Below are positions 49,701-64,000 of a stretch of 64,000 bases of DNA, one piece after another. The position numbers and the translations under genes were made by a program. The notes under the pieces were generated by a model, which had not been told where the DNA came from, did not search any database, and was given only the letters and a program-made list of their open reading frames with translations. This DNA comes from Mugil cephalus (taxonomy: Eukaryota > Chordata > Actinopteri > Mugiliformes > Mugilidae): NCBI RefSeq assembly GCF_022458985.1, contig NC_061771.1, forward strand, positions 16,546,001-16,610,000. The letters run 5' to 3'. Position 1 is the stretch's first letter. Each line of letters opens with the position of its first letter.

Positions 49701-52673
49701 TTTTCTGGCTCTGGGACTGAGGATTTTACAGGCCAGCTGTGTTGGCTCAGGACAGGGAAGCGCTCCGTTATTTTTTTTTTATTGGCCAGCCTCACAATCA
49801 GTGCACACGTTAGTGAGACCCGTTTCTTTTGTCACCGCGTCCCTCCGTAACCCTCCTCCTCTCCATCAGCTCTGCCTTTTGCAGCTCTCCTGGCTACGGT
49901 CTCTGTTTCGTAAAGTGTCTTAGTTTATATTTATGTCGTGGCTAGAAGCAGGACGAGCCTTAAAAATAGCCTGGTGCCTTGAATCTTTTGCTGTGGGCGC
50001 ACCAGGGACGAACATTATCGTCATCGCAGAGGAGGAAAACAAGATGATTAATGATCAAACACTGAGGGTTCCCTCAACAAACATGTTGTCAGGAGACCTG
50101 TACCTCAGGTTACTAGAATTTCCACCCACACATTTCAACACAAATAGTACAGCTTTAATGATCAACTGTACTGTCGGAGAAGCATATTGATGCTGTCACT
50201 TGTCTCACAGGCTCTACAGCTCATCAGATTAGTATTTCCATTCACCTTGGAAAGTACAGTACACAAGAGATGACTGGATTCTAGTATAGTATGGAGGCAA
50301 CATTACATTTTGATATCAAAATAAGAAATTTGAATGAAGCCTTAGAAGCTTTGCATAGAACTTAAATCAGCTGCTTATCTTGTGCTCAGGCTCCACAAGC
50401 GCATGGCTGACGTCCAGTAATTTCACCATAATGCCATTAGGTGTTTGATACATATTATCTGAACATCTGCTTCTGCACTGGTCTTTCTGACGGCCCTTCA
50501 TGCATTACACTGTTGTCTGGCACAGCAGCGCTGGTCCGGTCAGCCGTGACCTTATGAAAACTAGCAACGAGCTGAGAGCACACTTGCAATGGAAATTCAA
50601 TTCAAATGGAAAAAGAAGGATCATCTCAGGTGTAAATGTTAGTGTTTGCTCCTTTTTGTAGTGAGTTACGTAAAATAGAGCGGGACAAACCAGAATTTCT
50701 CACTGCTTAACAAACGTGGAACTTGTTTATTCCAACAAGAGAAGCCGCTGTTAAATAAAAAGATAAAAAAAAATCACATTTTGAAGAAGTTCCAATTACA
50801 AAAGCCTAGCAGGCATCTGAGGACCAACATTAGCCTACTGATGATGAGGACATATATGAAAAATAAGTATCTATCATCAAATATATTTATTTTTAAGCCC
50901 CTAGAGGTTTGTAGAGAGACACTATATATGTCTCACATCTTAGAGAGGAGTCATGGACACGTACACCATGCAGACACCTTCTTAATCAGCCTCTTTACCT
51001 CATCTGAAGGAGAGTCTATCCTATGACTCTCTAGAAACAACCTGTGGATGACGGCTGCAAGTAAAACACACGCTCTTCTGTTTATTTTACATTAAACCTT
51101 AAATAAGAGCGAAAAACAAGACCATGGTTTAAAATAGCTGTCACAACAGGTAGCGGGTAAAGTACGCAGCTTGGTGCATTTTAAAGAGGGAACTGTTTGT
51201 CTAATTATCTGTGAGTTAGCCTGCACTGCCTCTGGCAACAAAGCAGAAAATGTGACTGGGCTTAAAAGACCCTGACAGTTTGATCTAGAGCTCAGGTTTT
51301 TTTGGGACAACTAATATCTGCAATTTTTCGGCAATGTATTGATTGTGGTGGATTTTGAGGGTTTTTTTAGCTTTACTTTCAGAAGTAACTCCGAGTTGTG
51401 TTTGTCTGCAGAACCTTAAACTGTGTGTGATTATAAAGGCTCCATTCATTTAAAAAAAAAAAAAAAAAAGCATGTGCAGTTATGATGAGGAGACTCTTTG
51501 ATTCACACACATTATGCTTCTTATTACAATGAGGTCATCCTTTCTTCTAAACACTTCAGTGAAGTAGTTATTTGGCAGCTGCGTCTGCACAGTGTCAGAA
51601 TAACAGTTTAACCTCCCAGTGGATACTGGCCACAGGCTAAGATTAAGGGGAAATTAAAGTAAAGCCATTAATTTATAAACAAATGATTTAAACACGTACG
51701 TGGACCTCCCAATTGTGTAACAAACGCAGGCAGTGAATTAATCTGACAAAATTCTCACAGGGCTGCTTTTTTTAAAAGTATGGAAATACATCTGAAGGAG
51801 AGCAAACATCCATAAATAGCACTGTTACACACAATTGCACCAGACTTTTAGACACCACGCGAACAAAAGGAAACAGATAATCTGGAGGTTTCACAGTCAA
51901 GTTCGACAACACATCCTACAGGTTAGTTGACAAATTCAAGGCAAATTCAGGAAATCTATTAAGTGGAAACGAGCCCATCTCTTTGGGGAGCAAGCACGTC
52001 GATTGTTTTTGTCACGGGGATGCAGGAGAGCCCTGAGACCTCGGCAGAGGGGACGCAAACCTCGATCTCCACCAGAGATGTCAAATACAAGTGGTGAATT
52101 AGCGGCATGTTTGCTTCCAGGCCTCAGGACACCTGTTGTCGGACGCCAGCTCCGACTGTAGTCATTAACACAGTCGAGGAAGAAATGCGTGTTTTGTTAG
52201 ATGAGAAACTGTCGCTTACCTGGATGGGGCATTGTTATGGTGTCGTTGGCGCTGCTGGAGCCCATGTTGTACACGACCACCGCAGAAGCATTTTGGTTTG
52301 CCGCGTTACGGATTTTCTCTCGGAACGTGCAATTCCCCGCAGCCACCAGCGCCACCCAGGCGGTGTCTTTGTGGACAGGAGGGAACCTGACGCCGGGGTC
52401 GCACGCCTGTCTGTCCTGCGGGAGGACCGGAGCCAGGACCAGACCCCTGGCTTCTCTCTTGGGCGAGTGCTCGCCGTACCGACCGCACTCTGCTTTTTCT
52501 GTCCTGACCTCCGAGGTGACGGGGTCCAGATAGGTGATGTTGACAAAGGCTGTGTACCACTCCTCCTTCTCCGCGACCGTGAAGTCCAAGCACAGCAAGT
52601 GGACGAAGCAAAACGACAGCAGCCACGTCGATAGAGCCAGACTGCGGCAAGCTCGGATGAGGGACGGGGCCAT
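40274..52673 (-). CDS. rnf150: RING finger protein 150 (PA-TM-RING E3 ubiquitin ligase), complete, 7 exons
   Basis: Predicted 430 aa (human 438), of the Goliath/RNF130/RNF150 family of endosomal membrane E3 ubiquitin ligases. Exons in transcript order: 52220-52673, 44464-44714, 43595-43666, 43384-43466, 43140-43236, 42843-43050, 40274-40401. All junctions are GT-AG and phases add to 1293 nt. An N-terminal hydrophobic signal lies at about residues 10-30. A luminal protease-associated domain follows to about 185, with several N-glycosylation sequons (NIT, NCT, NAS, NDT). A single transmembrane helix spans about 198-222 ([20 protein letters not shown]). The RING-H2 at 268-308 has all ligands: C268, C271, C286, H288, H291, C294, C305, C308. 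The cytosolic tail includes [10 protein letters not shown] and ends [12 protein letters not shown] plus an acidic stretch. TBC1D9 and ZNF330 as neighbours support RNF150 rather than RNF130. A teleost a/b paralog cannot be assigned from sequence alone. Confidence 0.95.
40402..42842. other. rnf150 last intron
   Basis: 2.4 kb intron containing a TG microsatellite (40698-40727) and poly-T/A tracts. No other gene was recognised. Confidence 0.6.
40698..40727. repeat. TG microsatellite
   Basis: About fifteen tandem TG units in the last intron of rnf150, interrupted at its right end by TTTGTG. Confidence 0.9.
43667..44463. other. rnf150 intron 2, nothing recognised
   Basis: 797 bp between the transmembrane-encoding exon and the small 72 bp exon. 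No repeat or conserved element was recognised. Confidence 0.6.
45660..45925 (+). repeat. Non-LTR retrotransposon 3' tail (teleost LINE type)
   Basis: Contains TTCTTCCTATTAAAGGGTGT, TTGGCCACAGTTGCC, AAGTGTCTTGAGACAATTTC and a tail TATCAATAAAATTGAATTAA. This order is typical of a very common fish LINE 3' end. It is 5'-truncated, as is usual for LINE copies. The exact clade was not determined. Confidence 0.65.
46355..46437. repeat. Dispersed repeat, copy 2 (partner at 13622-13775)
   Basis: Shares ATGATAATAATA, TATTTATA, AGCACTAGGC, GAGTTTAATATAGAACACAT and ATATAGTAG with the tbc1d9 intron copy. Confidence 0.5.
48750..48990. repeat. Degenerate relative of the CTCACTTGCCAGTTCATTA MITE
   Basis: Starts GCTCACTTCCTAGTTCATCA and later has GGGCTGTCAAAATACTGGAAA, which matches the corresponding block of 27743-28110. 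It also contains GGAGGATGTAGGTTGTGGTG, shared with the copy at 59330-59513. No clear right end is visible. Confidence 0.55.
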
Positions 52674-53020
52674 AGTGCGGCTGCTCTTGGATGGATAGGC
52701 AGCTCCGGGGGGACGTCCTCACTGGGAACCTCGCATCACGCACCGTCTTCTTAAAAAAAAAAAGAAGAAAAAAAATGAAAAAGAAAAAAAAAAGCAGTGT
52801 AAATGCGTTAGACTCTCAGGGCATCCAGGGCTAAACCCCGAGCCCTCACACACGAAGTGGCTACAGAGTTTGTGCGCTACGTACAAGTGCTCACCACCTG
52901 CAGGAGAGGACGCTCTGTTGTTATTCACCGTCAGCTGATTTACATCGTCGCTCGCGAATGGCTGGCGGCTCATTAGCACGTGACGTAGGCGTGGACAAGA
53001 CGCGTCTGACGCGCGACATC
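52674..53020 (-). promoter_or_regulatory. rnf150 5' UTR and promoter region
   Basis: GC-richer than the flanks and CpG-containing, directly upstream of the rnf150 start. It carries an E-box CACGTG at 52977-52982 overlapping a CRE-like TGACGTA (52981-52987). A long interrupted A tract lies at 52751-52792. The assignments are by motif only. Confidence 0.45.
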
Positions 53021-53036
53021 ATGGTAAACAAAGTAT

Positions 53037-53055
53037 ACATATATATATATATATA
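53037..53055. repeat. AT dinucleotide microsatellite
   Basis: About nine AT units between the divergent rnf150 and znf330 genes. Confidence 0.85.
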
Positions 53056-58144
<5,089 letters not shown>

Positions 58145-58249
58145 ACGAAGACTGAGACTGCAGAGCCTGTGCAGGTGGAGCAGTCCAAAATGTTCCTTTG
58201 TGGATGTTCACTTGTTACAAGAAGAAATGGCAACATACTGTACATGTAA

Positions 58250-58255
58250 AATAAA
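58250..58255 (+). terminator. znf330 poly(A) signal AATAAA
   Basis: A canonical hexamer lies 106 bp after the znf330 stop codon, giving a short 3' UTR. It is the first such signal downstream. Confidence 0.7.
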
Positions 58256-58449
58256 AGCTCCTCTTCAACTTAGATGGTATTGCCCAGAATGCTTATCAGT
58301 ACTAGTGCTGACATGATGTCCAAATTTCTGTACTGATACCTTTTAGTGTCCACCATCTTTCTTTGAGGAGTATAATTATGCTTTTTCTACAATACCTACA
58401 AGAGAAGCTGTACATGAACTAGAATAATAAAATAATTGTTTCAGTTTAA

Positions 58450-58650
58450 ATCATCTCATCTCATCTTCTACTACCGATTATCCTCACTAGGGTTGCGGGG
58501 GTTGCTGGAGTCTATCCCAGCTGACATCAGGTGAGAGGTGGGGAACATCCTGGACAGGTCGCCAGCCTATCACAGGGCTGACACACACAAACAACCATTC
58601 ACACTCGCACCTGTGGTCAATTTAAAATCACCAATCACCCAACGGGCATA
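58450..58650 (-). repeat. Teleost interspersed repeat (LINE/SINE-like 3' tail)
   Basis: Contains TCTATCCCAGCTGACATCAG, GTGAGAGGTGGGGAACATCC, GGACAGGTCGCCAGCCTATC and ACACAAACAACCATTCACAC. Together these are the hallmark of an extremely common fish repeat. Another copy in the opposite orientation lies at 63036-63215. Confidence 0.75.
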
Positions 58651-59329
58651 TTGTTGGAGGTGGGAGGGGTCAATGGGGTCAGAAGTGTGAAAGTTGGGAT
58701 TTATGTTTTCACCATCAGTTTTTCAACATTTTCTAAAAACTCATGAATACAAAATGGCCCTAAACACCACATTATCCATCATCCACGTCAGTCAGAGCTT
58801 TAACAAAATCTAGTCTTGGTTGAGGCGTTGATCCGTAATCTGGAAAGTAAATTCATCAAAACTGTAAATTACATAGTACACGTTCTAAAAGCTATACGAC
58901 ATCTTCATGTTGACCTAAGCCAAAAAAAAAAAAAAAAAAAAAAAAAATCAATCATCATCAGATGTAACATGTCGCCAACTCATTAATAATTCAAATAACT
59001 AGGTTGTGGTCACCGTCACGGGTGGGTACATCTGCAGGGCCCAGTGTGAGTGGGCACCATCATCACCACGGGATCTGCACAACTGGGCTCATTTTTCTGT
59101 CTTCCTTCCTAAATCAGTATTGATGGTCTTTGCTGCACACGGGGAGAAGAGAGATGCCCACTGACTGCCGAGAACAGAAAAAAAACTACAAAATAAATAT
59201 AAGAATTACTTTTTTTTTAAATATCAAAAACACTTGCTAGCTGGAGTACTAGTGAATTTTAACCCATTTTTTGGCATCTGACAACCCAGTTGTAGTCAGT
59301 GATCAAGGCTAAATAACAGAAACACCTCA

Positions 59330-59513
59330 GTGTTAAATCCAATCCAGTTTAGCAACACCACAAACTACATCCTCCAGAATGATCAGACACTTTACACTAT
59401 TTCAACATAAACATGAACATTACTACGGTTATGAAGCTATAGATTTGGTGCAGCACTGTTACATTAGAATGGATTTAACGTGATCAGTGAACCCAACGAA
59501 CTGGCAAGTTAAC
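59330..59513 (-). repeat. Inverted, degenerate copy of the CTCACTTGCCAGTTCATTA MITE family
   Basis: Right end AACGAACTGGCAAGTTAAC corresponds to the MITE terminus. On the minus strand GGAGGATGTAGTTTGTGGTG matches the block in the 48750-48990 copy. GCACCAAATCT is also shared. Confidence 0.55.
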
Positions 59514-59788
59514 ATTAGCATAACATGTCTTGTTTATATTGGCGCGAGCTGTTTACAGTAGTATGGATACAGCAGTACCAGTCTGTTGATGTTCGTGTCA
59601 AAACTTGAAAACGTTTACAAATGCTTATCATACAATGTGAACAGGCCCCAACTTTCAACGGAGGGTGGATTAAACACCCACACTGAACGTACATGTTTTG
59701 GCACAAATCCATCCTCAGAGTTATGTGGATACAATTCGGTGATATGGACAGCAGCAGAGTTTATACAGCTGAGGGTTATAGCGAATTA

Positions 59789-59963
59789 CACTGATCAAGC
59801 ATAACATTATGACCACCTTCTTAATATTGTGTAAGTGTCCCTTGACCCTCGAAAACATCTTATTCTGGGAATGTACATGGGCCTTATGAGGATGTCCTGT
59901 GGTGTCTGGTAATAGGATGTTGTGTACGTGCCTTTGTGTGTGTTATGTTATGCATGACCAGTG
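59789..59963. mobile_element. Short internally deleted copy of the GGCATAACATTATGACCACC MITE
   Basis: TA-flanked (59787-59788, 59964-59965). The left end starts CACTGATCAAGCATAACATT and the right end reads in reverse complement CACTGGTCATGCATAAC. At 175 bp it is about a third of the full-length copy at 19980-20473 and keeps blocks such as TGTCTGGTAATAGGATGTTG. Confidence 0.75.
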
Positions 59964-61081
59964 TATATGCGTACATATGACTTTCCTCACCCTATCACTT
60001 TGACTACAAGGGCCAATCACATGTATGTGTATAGTGTTGTAAACTAAAGTGATCTTGATTTCATTCAGTTGTGTGCGCCCCCCCCCCCATAAAAAAAGAA
60101 ACAAAGACAAAACAACAAAAAACAGTAGCTAATGAATTCAACACATCTGCCCTGCTCCACTGCGAAAAAGAGGAACTGTTCAAATTGCTTCTGTTCCTGT
60201 GGCTGGAAAATCAGTTCTGATTAGAGGGGATTCTAGAGTCTGTTGTGGCCACAAGCAAAACTTTCCAGGAATTTCCAGTGTTCATCACCAATATGTTACA
60301 AATAATGTGACACCAACGACAAATGTATGAAACCAGAGTTTTTTAAATTCCAAATGTGAAAATGCAATGGTAAAGAACAATAAAAAACAAAACGAATAAC
60401 TAAATAACAAGAAGGTTGTTACAGTACATTGTAAATAATTTGGCATCATATAAATATACAATAAAAATATAAATAAAGTAAATAACTTCAAAATACCCTG
60501 TATAAACTTAGTATAAAATATACATTACACTGTAAATAACCCACATCGGTGCAGACTAAATTGTCCTAAAATTAACAAGTTTTCACAGCAGTAATGAATT
60601 TTTACAGGGCATAGCATATGTTATCCATTAGGGTGGAATACTGGACTTACGGTTTTCATCTTCAGCATTTGGTAGGGGCACAACTGTCTGTTTTGTGGTT
60701 ATACATTTAAGTAATGATCCAGAAGAGAGATAAGAGAGAGATTTTTAATTGTTCATCTTGGGCATAGCTTTCATTATTCATTGCTGACATAGCATTCATA
60801 GACTAATGCTTAAATGCTGTTTTTCCATCCAAATCACTCCCAACATGTTGTACTTCAACAAACACCCATGTCCACACAGCAGACAGACACAGCAAGGATG
60901 GTACAACAAGTAGCCTAAACTTTACAATAAATACCGACTAAAAAAAACAAAAGTTGGTTGCTGGTACTGGTGCCCCCTGTGGCACAGACTGCGACTCCTC
61001 TCAGTGTGGATGGCCCCAAAGATAGCGCTTCCTCAATCCTCAGTGTCATGCCATGTCTCCCTATTGTCAGTAATGACAGTG

Positions 61082-61223
61082 TGCAGGTGTGTGTGTGTGT
61101 GTGTGCGTTTACTTGTAATTGTTTCGATTTATGTGTGTAAAGCACTTGGTGTTGCATGTCTACGCATGAAAGGTGCTCCATAAATAAAGTTTGATTTTGA
61201 TTTGATTTGATTTGATTTGATTT
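61082..61223 (+). repeat. Non-LTR retrotransposon 3' tail ending in a TTTGA pentanucleotide repeat
   Basis: A GT microsatellite (about 61087-61105) precedes GTGTAAAGCACTTGGTGTTG, ATGAAAGGTGCTCCATAAAT and AAAGTTTGATTTTGA. Tandem TTTGA units follow to 61223. This is the typical 3' end of a fish LINE. It is 5'-truncated. Confidence 0.65.
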
Positions 61224-61443
61224 AAACAACAACAAAAAAAAAAGGTTGCATATATATATAGCTGTTAAGGGGGCTTCAATAGTGACATTGTAATACTGAA
61301 TAGTCCACATTTCAATACTGTTCAAAAATATATTTTCTTTTTTTTTTTTTTTCGGTACGTAAAACAGCCCTTGGGTCACGGTGCCCCAAGCAGTTTGCCT
61401 GCCTTTCATACTCACAAGCTTCGCGTCGTTTTACTGTCGAGAG

Positions 61444-61674
61444 TTATCTGTTGAGGTAATCAGCTGCACTTGCTGGTTGAGTTAAAAGTGCCAAGGAACT
61501 ACACAGTAGTGTTAGTGAACTGAGCGTCTTGGAGCAGGAGTTTGGCCGCAGATCCCCACACTTATGATTTGTGGCATTTGTAACAGCGGCTTCCTCCTGA
61601 CTGGTGTGCAATAAAGTGACGAAGCAGAGGAGGAGTGAACTTGTTCTCCAGCATGAGAGCAGGGCGTGTGTCAT
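61444..61674 (-). CDS. Small ORF with signal-peptide-like start, unidentified
   Basis: 76-codon ORF starting MTHALLSCWRTSSLLLCFVTLL, a strongly hydrophobic signal-like N-terminus, then EEAAVTNATNHKCGDLRPNS with cysteines and one sequon (NAT). The family is not recognised. A TATA-like TATTTTTA lies about 50-60 bp upstream of the ATG on the minus strand. It starts 167 bp from a plus-strand signal-like exon pointing the other way. It may be a short secreted protein, a first exon with an internal donor, or chance. Confidence 0.25.
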   Translation of the reverse strand: MTHALLSCWRTSSLLLCFVTLLHTSQEEAAVTNATNHKCGDLRPNSCSKTLSSLTLLCSSLALLTQPASAADYLNR

Positions 61675-61841
61675 TGTCAACTCGGTCTGCGCAAAATCTG
61701 AACTGCGCTCACGCTCTCCGCAGGCATTAAAAATACTGGACGCAGACCAATGAGACAAACCAGCTTTATCGTAAGAAATGAAATGCAAAAATGTGATCTT
61801 GGCCTGCTGCTCCGCTGGGTAGGAGAGAAACGGCTGCGCAG

Positions 61842-61910
61842 ATGAGAGACTTCGTGAAGGCGCTCCCGGTGATCCTCTTTCAACTCACATGTCTCGGAGA
61901 TCAGCGAGCG
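61842..61910 (+). CDS. Candidate first coding exon of a secreted or membrane protein (partial)
   Basis: ATG at 61842 encodes 23 residues, MRDFVKALPVILFQLTCLGD then QRA, a typical signal peptide. The exon ends at a strong donor GCG|GTAAGC in phase 0. Flanking sequence is GC-richer than the surroundings, and a CCAAT motif lies about 95 bp upstream. Later exons were not recognised before the window ends. In human the next gene after ZNF330 on the same strand is IL15, so an il15-type gene is a synteny-based possibility. Nothing in these 23 residues proves that. Confidence 0.4.
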
Positions 61911-62599
61911 GTAAGCTGCTTTTCACTGCGTGTTGTGGACGTGTTAACAACCCGTTGCCGTATTACAACTGACGTTTGAACTTGCGACTGGATTACAGTC
62001 GGCCCTTTAAATTGGAAAGGAGAAAGGAAAGCAGTGGTGAGTAAATACCGGAGGTGTGTCAACTTGGTGATCCACGTGGGTGCACGGGAGACAGCTGTTG
62101 GTGTACCGTGTGTGGCATTATGGTTATTTGGTTTAAAACAAATATCGCTGCACCGTCTGTTTAGTTTCACTTTCAGTTACAGCTCAGGACGTGGTTCAGT
62201 AAGCCCCTCCCTCTGTCTAGAGTTTGTGACGATGATGTTTGGAGACAACAAACATCTGGAAAATATGCACGTTGGACTTTTACTCCATGTTGTAGTCGTG
62301 AGATCGACGTCTTGATCACAGTGAAAACTTTGAAGAAACCTTTGAAGAAAAAAAGCATAAGTTTAACTTTAAAAATATATAAAAATCTAATTAAACTTTA
62401 AACAGTTTCAGATGTGCACAGTATTGTCACAGTATTGTAATATAATACTCTGTCTGGACAAAAATAAATAAATAAATAAATTGCCACGTCGATTTAACTA
62501 AGAAAATAGCTACAAGCTTCTACTGGATAATTGATTGTCTTATTAATCGCCCATTGTCTTATTTAACCCCAACTGATGCAAAGAGTAGCGTCTTATTTC
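61911..62599. other. Putative intron or flank, nothing recognised
   Basis: Follows the candidate first exon. An AAATA simple repeat lies at about 62460-62480. No further exon could be called. Confidence 0.4.
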
Positions 62600-63035
62600 T
62601 CAAAAGACAGATCCCATGGTAGTGGAAAAGATGGTAGTTCGTTTGAGAAGGGTCAAATCATTGACATGCATCAAGAAGTGAAAAAATCTAATGAGTTTGA
62701 AGTAGAAACTACTGAACTGGATTAAGAACTGTCCATTATTTAAAACTGGAAGGATAGTGGGAGACCATGCTCTAATGCAATCCCAACATTTGGTGAAATC
62801 AAATACAAGTGATGGATGCATCAGGGTAAGAAGAGAGGCAGATGAAGTCATGCAGCCATCACGTCTAGTGTCTACAAGCCAGTGGGGGCAGTGCTGTGAT
62901 CCGGGGTTGCTGTTGTTGGTCAGGGATTGGCCACTACCGAGTCCAGACCATAAACCCCAGTGAGAATCTTTGGGATGTGCTGGAGAAGGCGCACATACGT
63001 CAGACTCTACCATCATCAATACAACATCTTGGTTA
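62600..63035 (+). pseudogene. Heavily decayed Tc1-type transposase remnant
   Basis: Fragments of transposase sense survive on the plus strand. An N-terminal FEKGQIIDMHQEV helix lies near 62640-62680. Near 62928-62990 a DWPLPSPDHKPQ-like stretch is followed by an ENLWDVLEKA-like one, corresponding to the [11 protein letters not shown] catalytic block of Tc1 transposases. Stops and shifts interrupt it throughout, and terminal repeats were not found. It is much older than the copy at 31942. Confidence 0.65.
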
Positions 63036-63215
63036 GCACTGATGCCTGTGAGTGTGATGATGATGAGTGTGAGTGTGAATGTTCAATTATCGAAGTGTTA
63101 GCCCTGTGATAGACTGGCGACCTGACCAGGGTATTCTTCGCCTCTCGCCCAATGATAGCTGGGGTATGCTCCAGCAACCCCCATAATCCTAAGATTATGG
63201 ATTTTGATGGAGTTG
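63036..63215 (+). repeat. Teleost interspersed repeat (LINE/SINE-like 3' tail), opposite orientation
   Basis: Contains GAGTGTGAGTGTGAATGTTC, AGCCCTGTGATAGACTGGCG, ACCTGACCAGGGT and CGCCTCTCGCCCAATGATAG. These words mirror those at 58450-58650 on the other strand. Confidence 0.75.
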
Positions 63216-64000
63216 TAAATTAAAGCAGCTTTAAATGAAAATGCTCAATCACGGCATGTACTCCAAAAATGTATCTAAATACATTCACCACTAATGTTGT
63301 ATTTATCATTACTGTTGTTGCATAAACTTTGATCCTGTATGTTTGAGACAATTCTGGCATAAAAAGAGTAGAACTTGTACACATTATAGCTGTTCCACAA
63401 AAAGCTTAATCTTCATAGGTGATATGTGAATATCTAAGTTTTACCTTAAAACTTCGGCAGGTGAACACAAGACCTTCCACCTTCCACTAGAGGAACGCGA
63501 GTCTTAAAGTTCAGACAGACTGCCTACACAGCGTACGCATGTGCTTGTAACACATGCATCAGAAAAAAAATAAACAGAAATACAATCCGTCTGTCAGATT
63601 TAGCACAGCAAATATATCGGTTGGCCAGTAACTCAGTCAAAGTTGTAGCTCAGCAATAACCAGTCGAAATAAACAAGCAAACTCTGAACAGGTTGCTGTC
63701 AAGAGTTTGGCATTTCTTGCAGTGGATTCTGGCTTTTTAAACTTGAAAGATAAATGGTCTTCACTGACTGTTTAACTGATTGTTTGCCCATTTCTTAATG
63801 ATATTAATTACTCAACAACTATTGAAAAGTTCCTCCAGGATCATAGAGTCACGTGAAGACGTAGGACTAAGAACAATACAGTGACTGAGCATAAAGTGTG
63901 TGTTTGCCTATGCAAATGAAACAGTTCAAACAGTACCAACTATGCCCAGGTCCAGACAGGGTAGACAGGCGGTGCAAAGATGAGACAAAGAGTCTAATAC
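63216..64000. other. Right end of window, nothing recognised
   Basis: AT-rich non-coding sequence. No ORF of note and no repeat was recognised. Confidence 0.5.

Larger units (their letters stand above)
44715..52219. other. rnf150 intron 1 (7.5 kb)
   Basis: Large first intron. It contains a retrotransposon 3' tail (about 45660-45925), a dispersed repeat (46355-46437), a degenerate MITE (48750-48990) and an AAAGA-type simple repeat (about 49172-49207). The ORFs on both strands are short and without family resemblance. Confidence 0.6.
58651..61443. other. Region downstream of znf330, repeat-rich
   Basis: No coding gene was recognised. It contains poly-A at 58922-58947, two MITE copies (59330-59513, 59789-59963), a C run (60077-60087) and a LINE-like 3' tail (61082-61223). 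The rest is AT-rich. Confidence 0.6.

Noticed and set aside
52107-52634. 175 codon plus-strand ORF at the start of rnf150
   Set aside because: Antisense to the GC-rich first exon of rnf150, whose sense frame carries the signal peptide and PA domain.
60915-61415. 166 codon minus-strand ORF
   Set aside because: It spans a microsatellite, a TTTGA repeat and a LINE tail, so the frame is an artefact of repeats.

Overview
This window looks like nuclear DNA of a teleost fish, probably percomorph-like. The evidence is intron-rich genes with GT-AG splice sites, vertebrate protein families, and many teleost-type repeats: a Tc1 element with long IR/DR-style ends, TA- and TTAA-flanked MITEs, non-LTR retrotransposon 3' tails and CA/TG microsatellites. 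Gene models were built by eye from open frames, splice sites and exon phase. No alignment or RNA evidence was available.

Layout. Positions 1616-24197 (minus) hold a complete tbc1d9 gene with 21 coding exons and a predicted 1280 aa product. Positions 28538-30461 (minus) hold three exons encoding an AIMP1/EMAPII-type tRNA-binding domain. About 750 bp upstream on the same strand, 31161-31586 is an intact GC-rich ORF for the DNA-binding half of a Tc1-type transposase. It has a splice donor in the phase needed to join the AIMP1-like exons. Positions 31942-33549 hold a Tc1 transposon with almost identical 202 bp inverted repeats and a frameshifted transposase. Positions 33790-34354 (plus) are a lone coiled-coil terminal exon with one frameshift. 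Positions 40274-52673 (minus) hold complete rnf150 (7 exons, 430 aa). Positions 54456-58144 (plus) hold complete znf330 (9 exons, 318 aa). At 61.4-61.9 kb two short, divergent, signal-peptide-like ORFs start 167 bp apart, and the plus-strand one ends at a good splice donor.

The order TBC1D9-RNF150-ZNF330, with the first two on one strand and the third on the other, matches human chromosome 4q31. The AIMP1-like gene between TBC1D9 and RNF150 is an addition to that order. The conserved genes have no known shared pathway: a Rab-GAP-type trafficking protein, a membrane E3 ubiquitin ligase and a nucleolar zinc protein.

The most unusual observation is a possible host-transposase fusion gene at 28538-31586. 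It would join a bipartite Tc1 helix-turn-helix region to the EMAPII tRNA-binding domain in one 305-codon reading frame over four exons, with a TATA-like box upstream. No ordinary AIMP1 N-terminal coiled-coil exon was found in the window.
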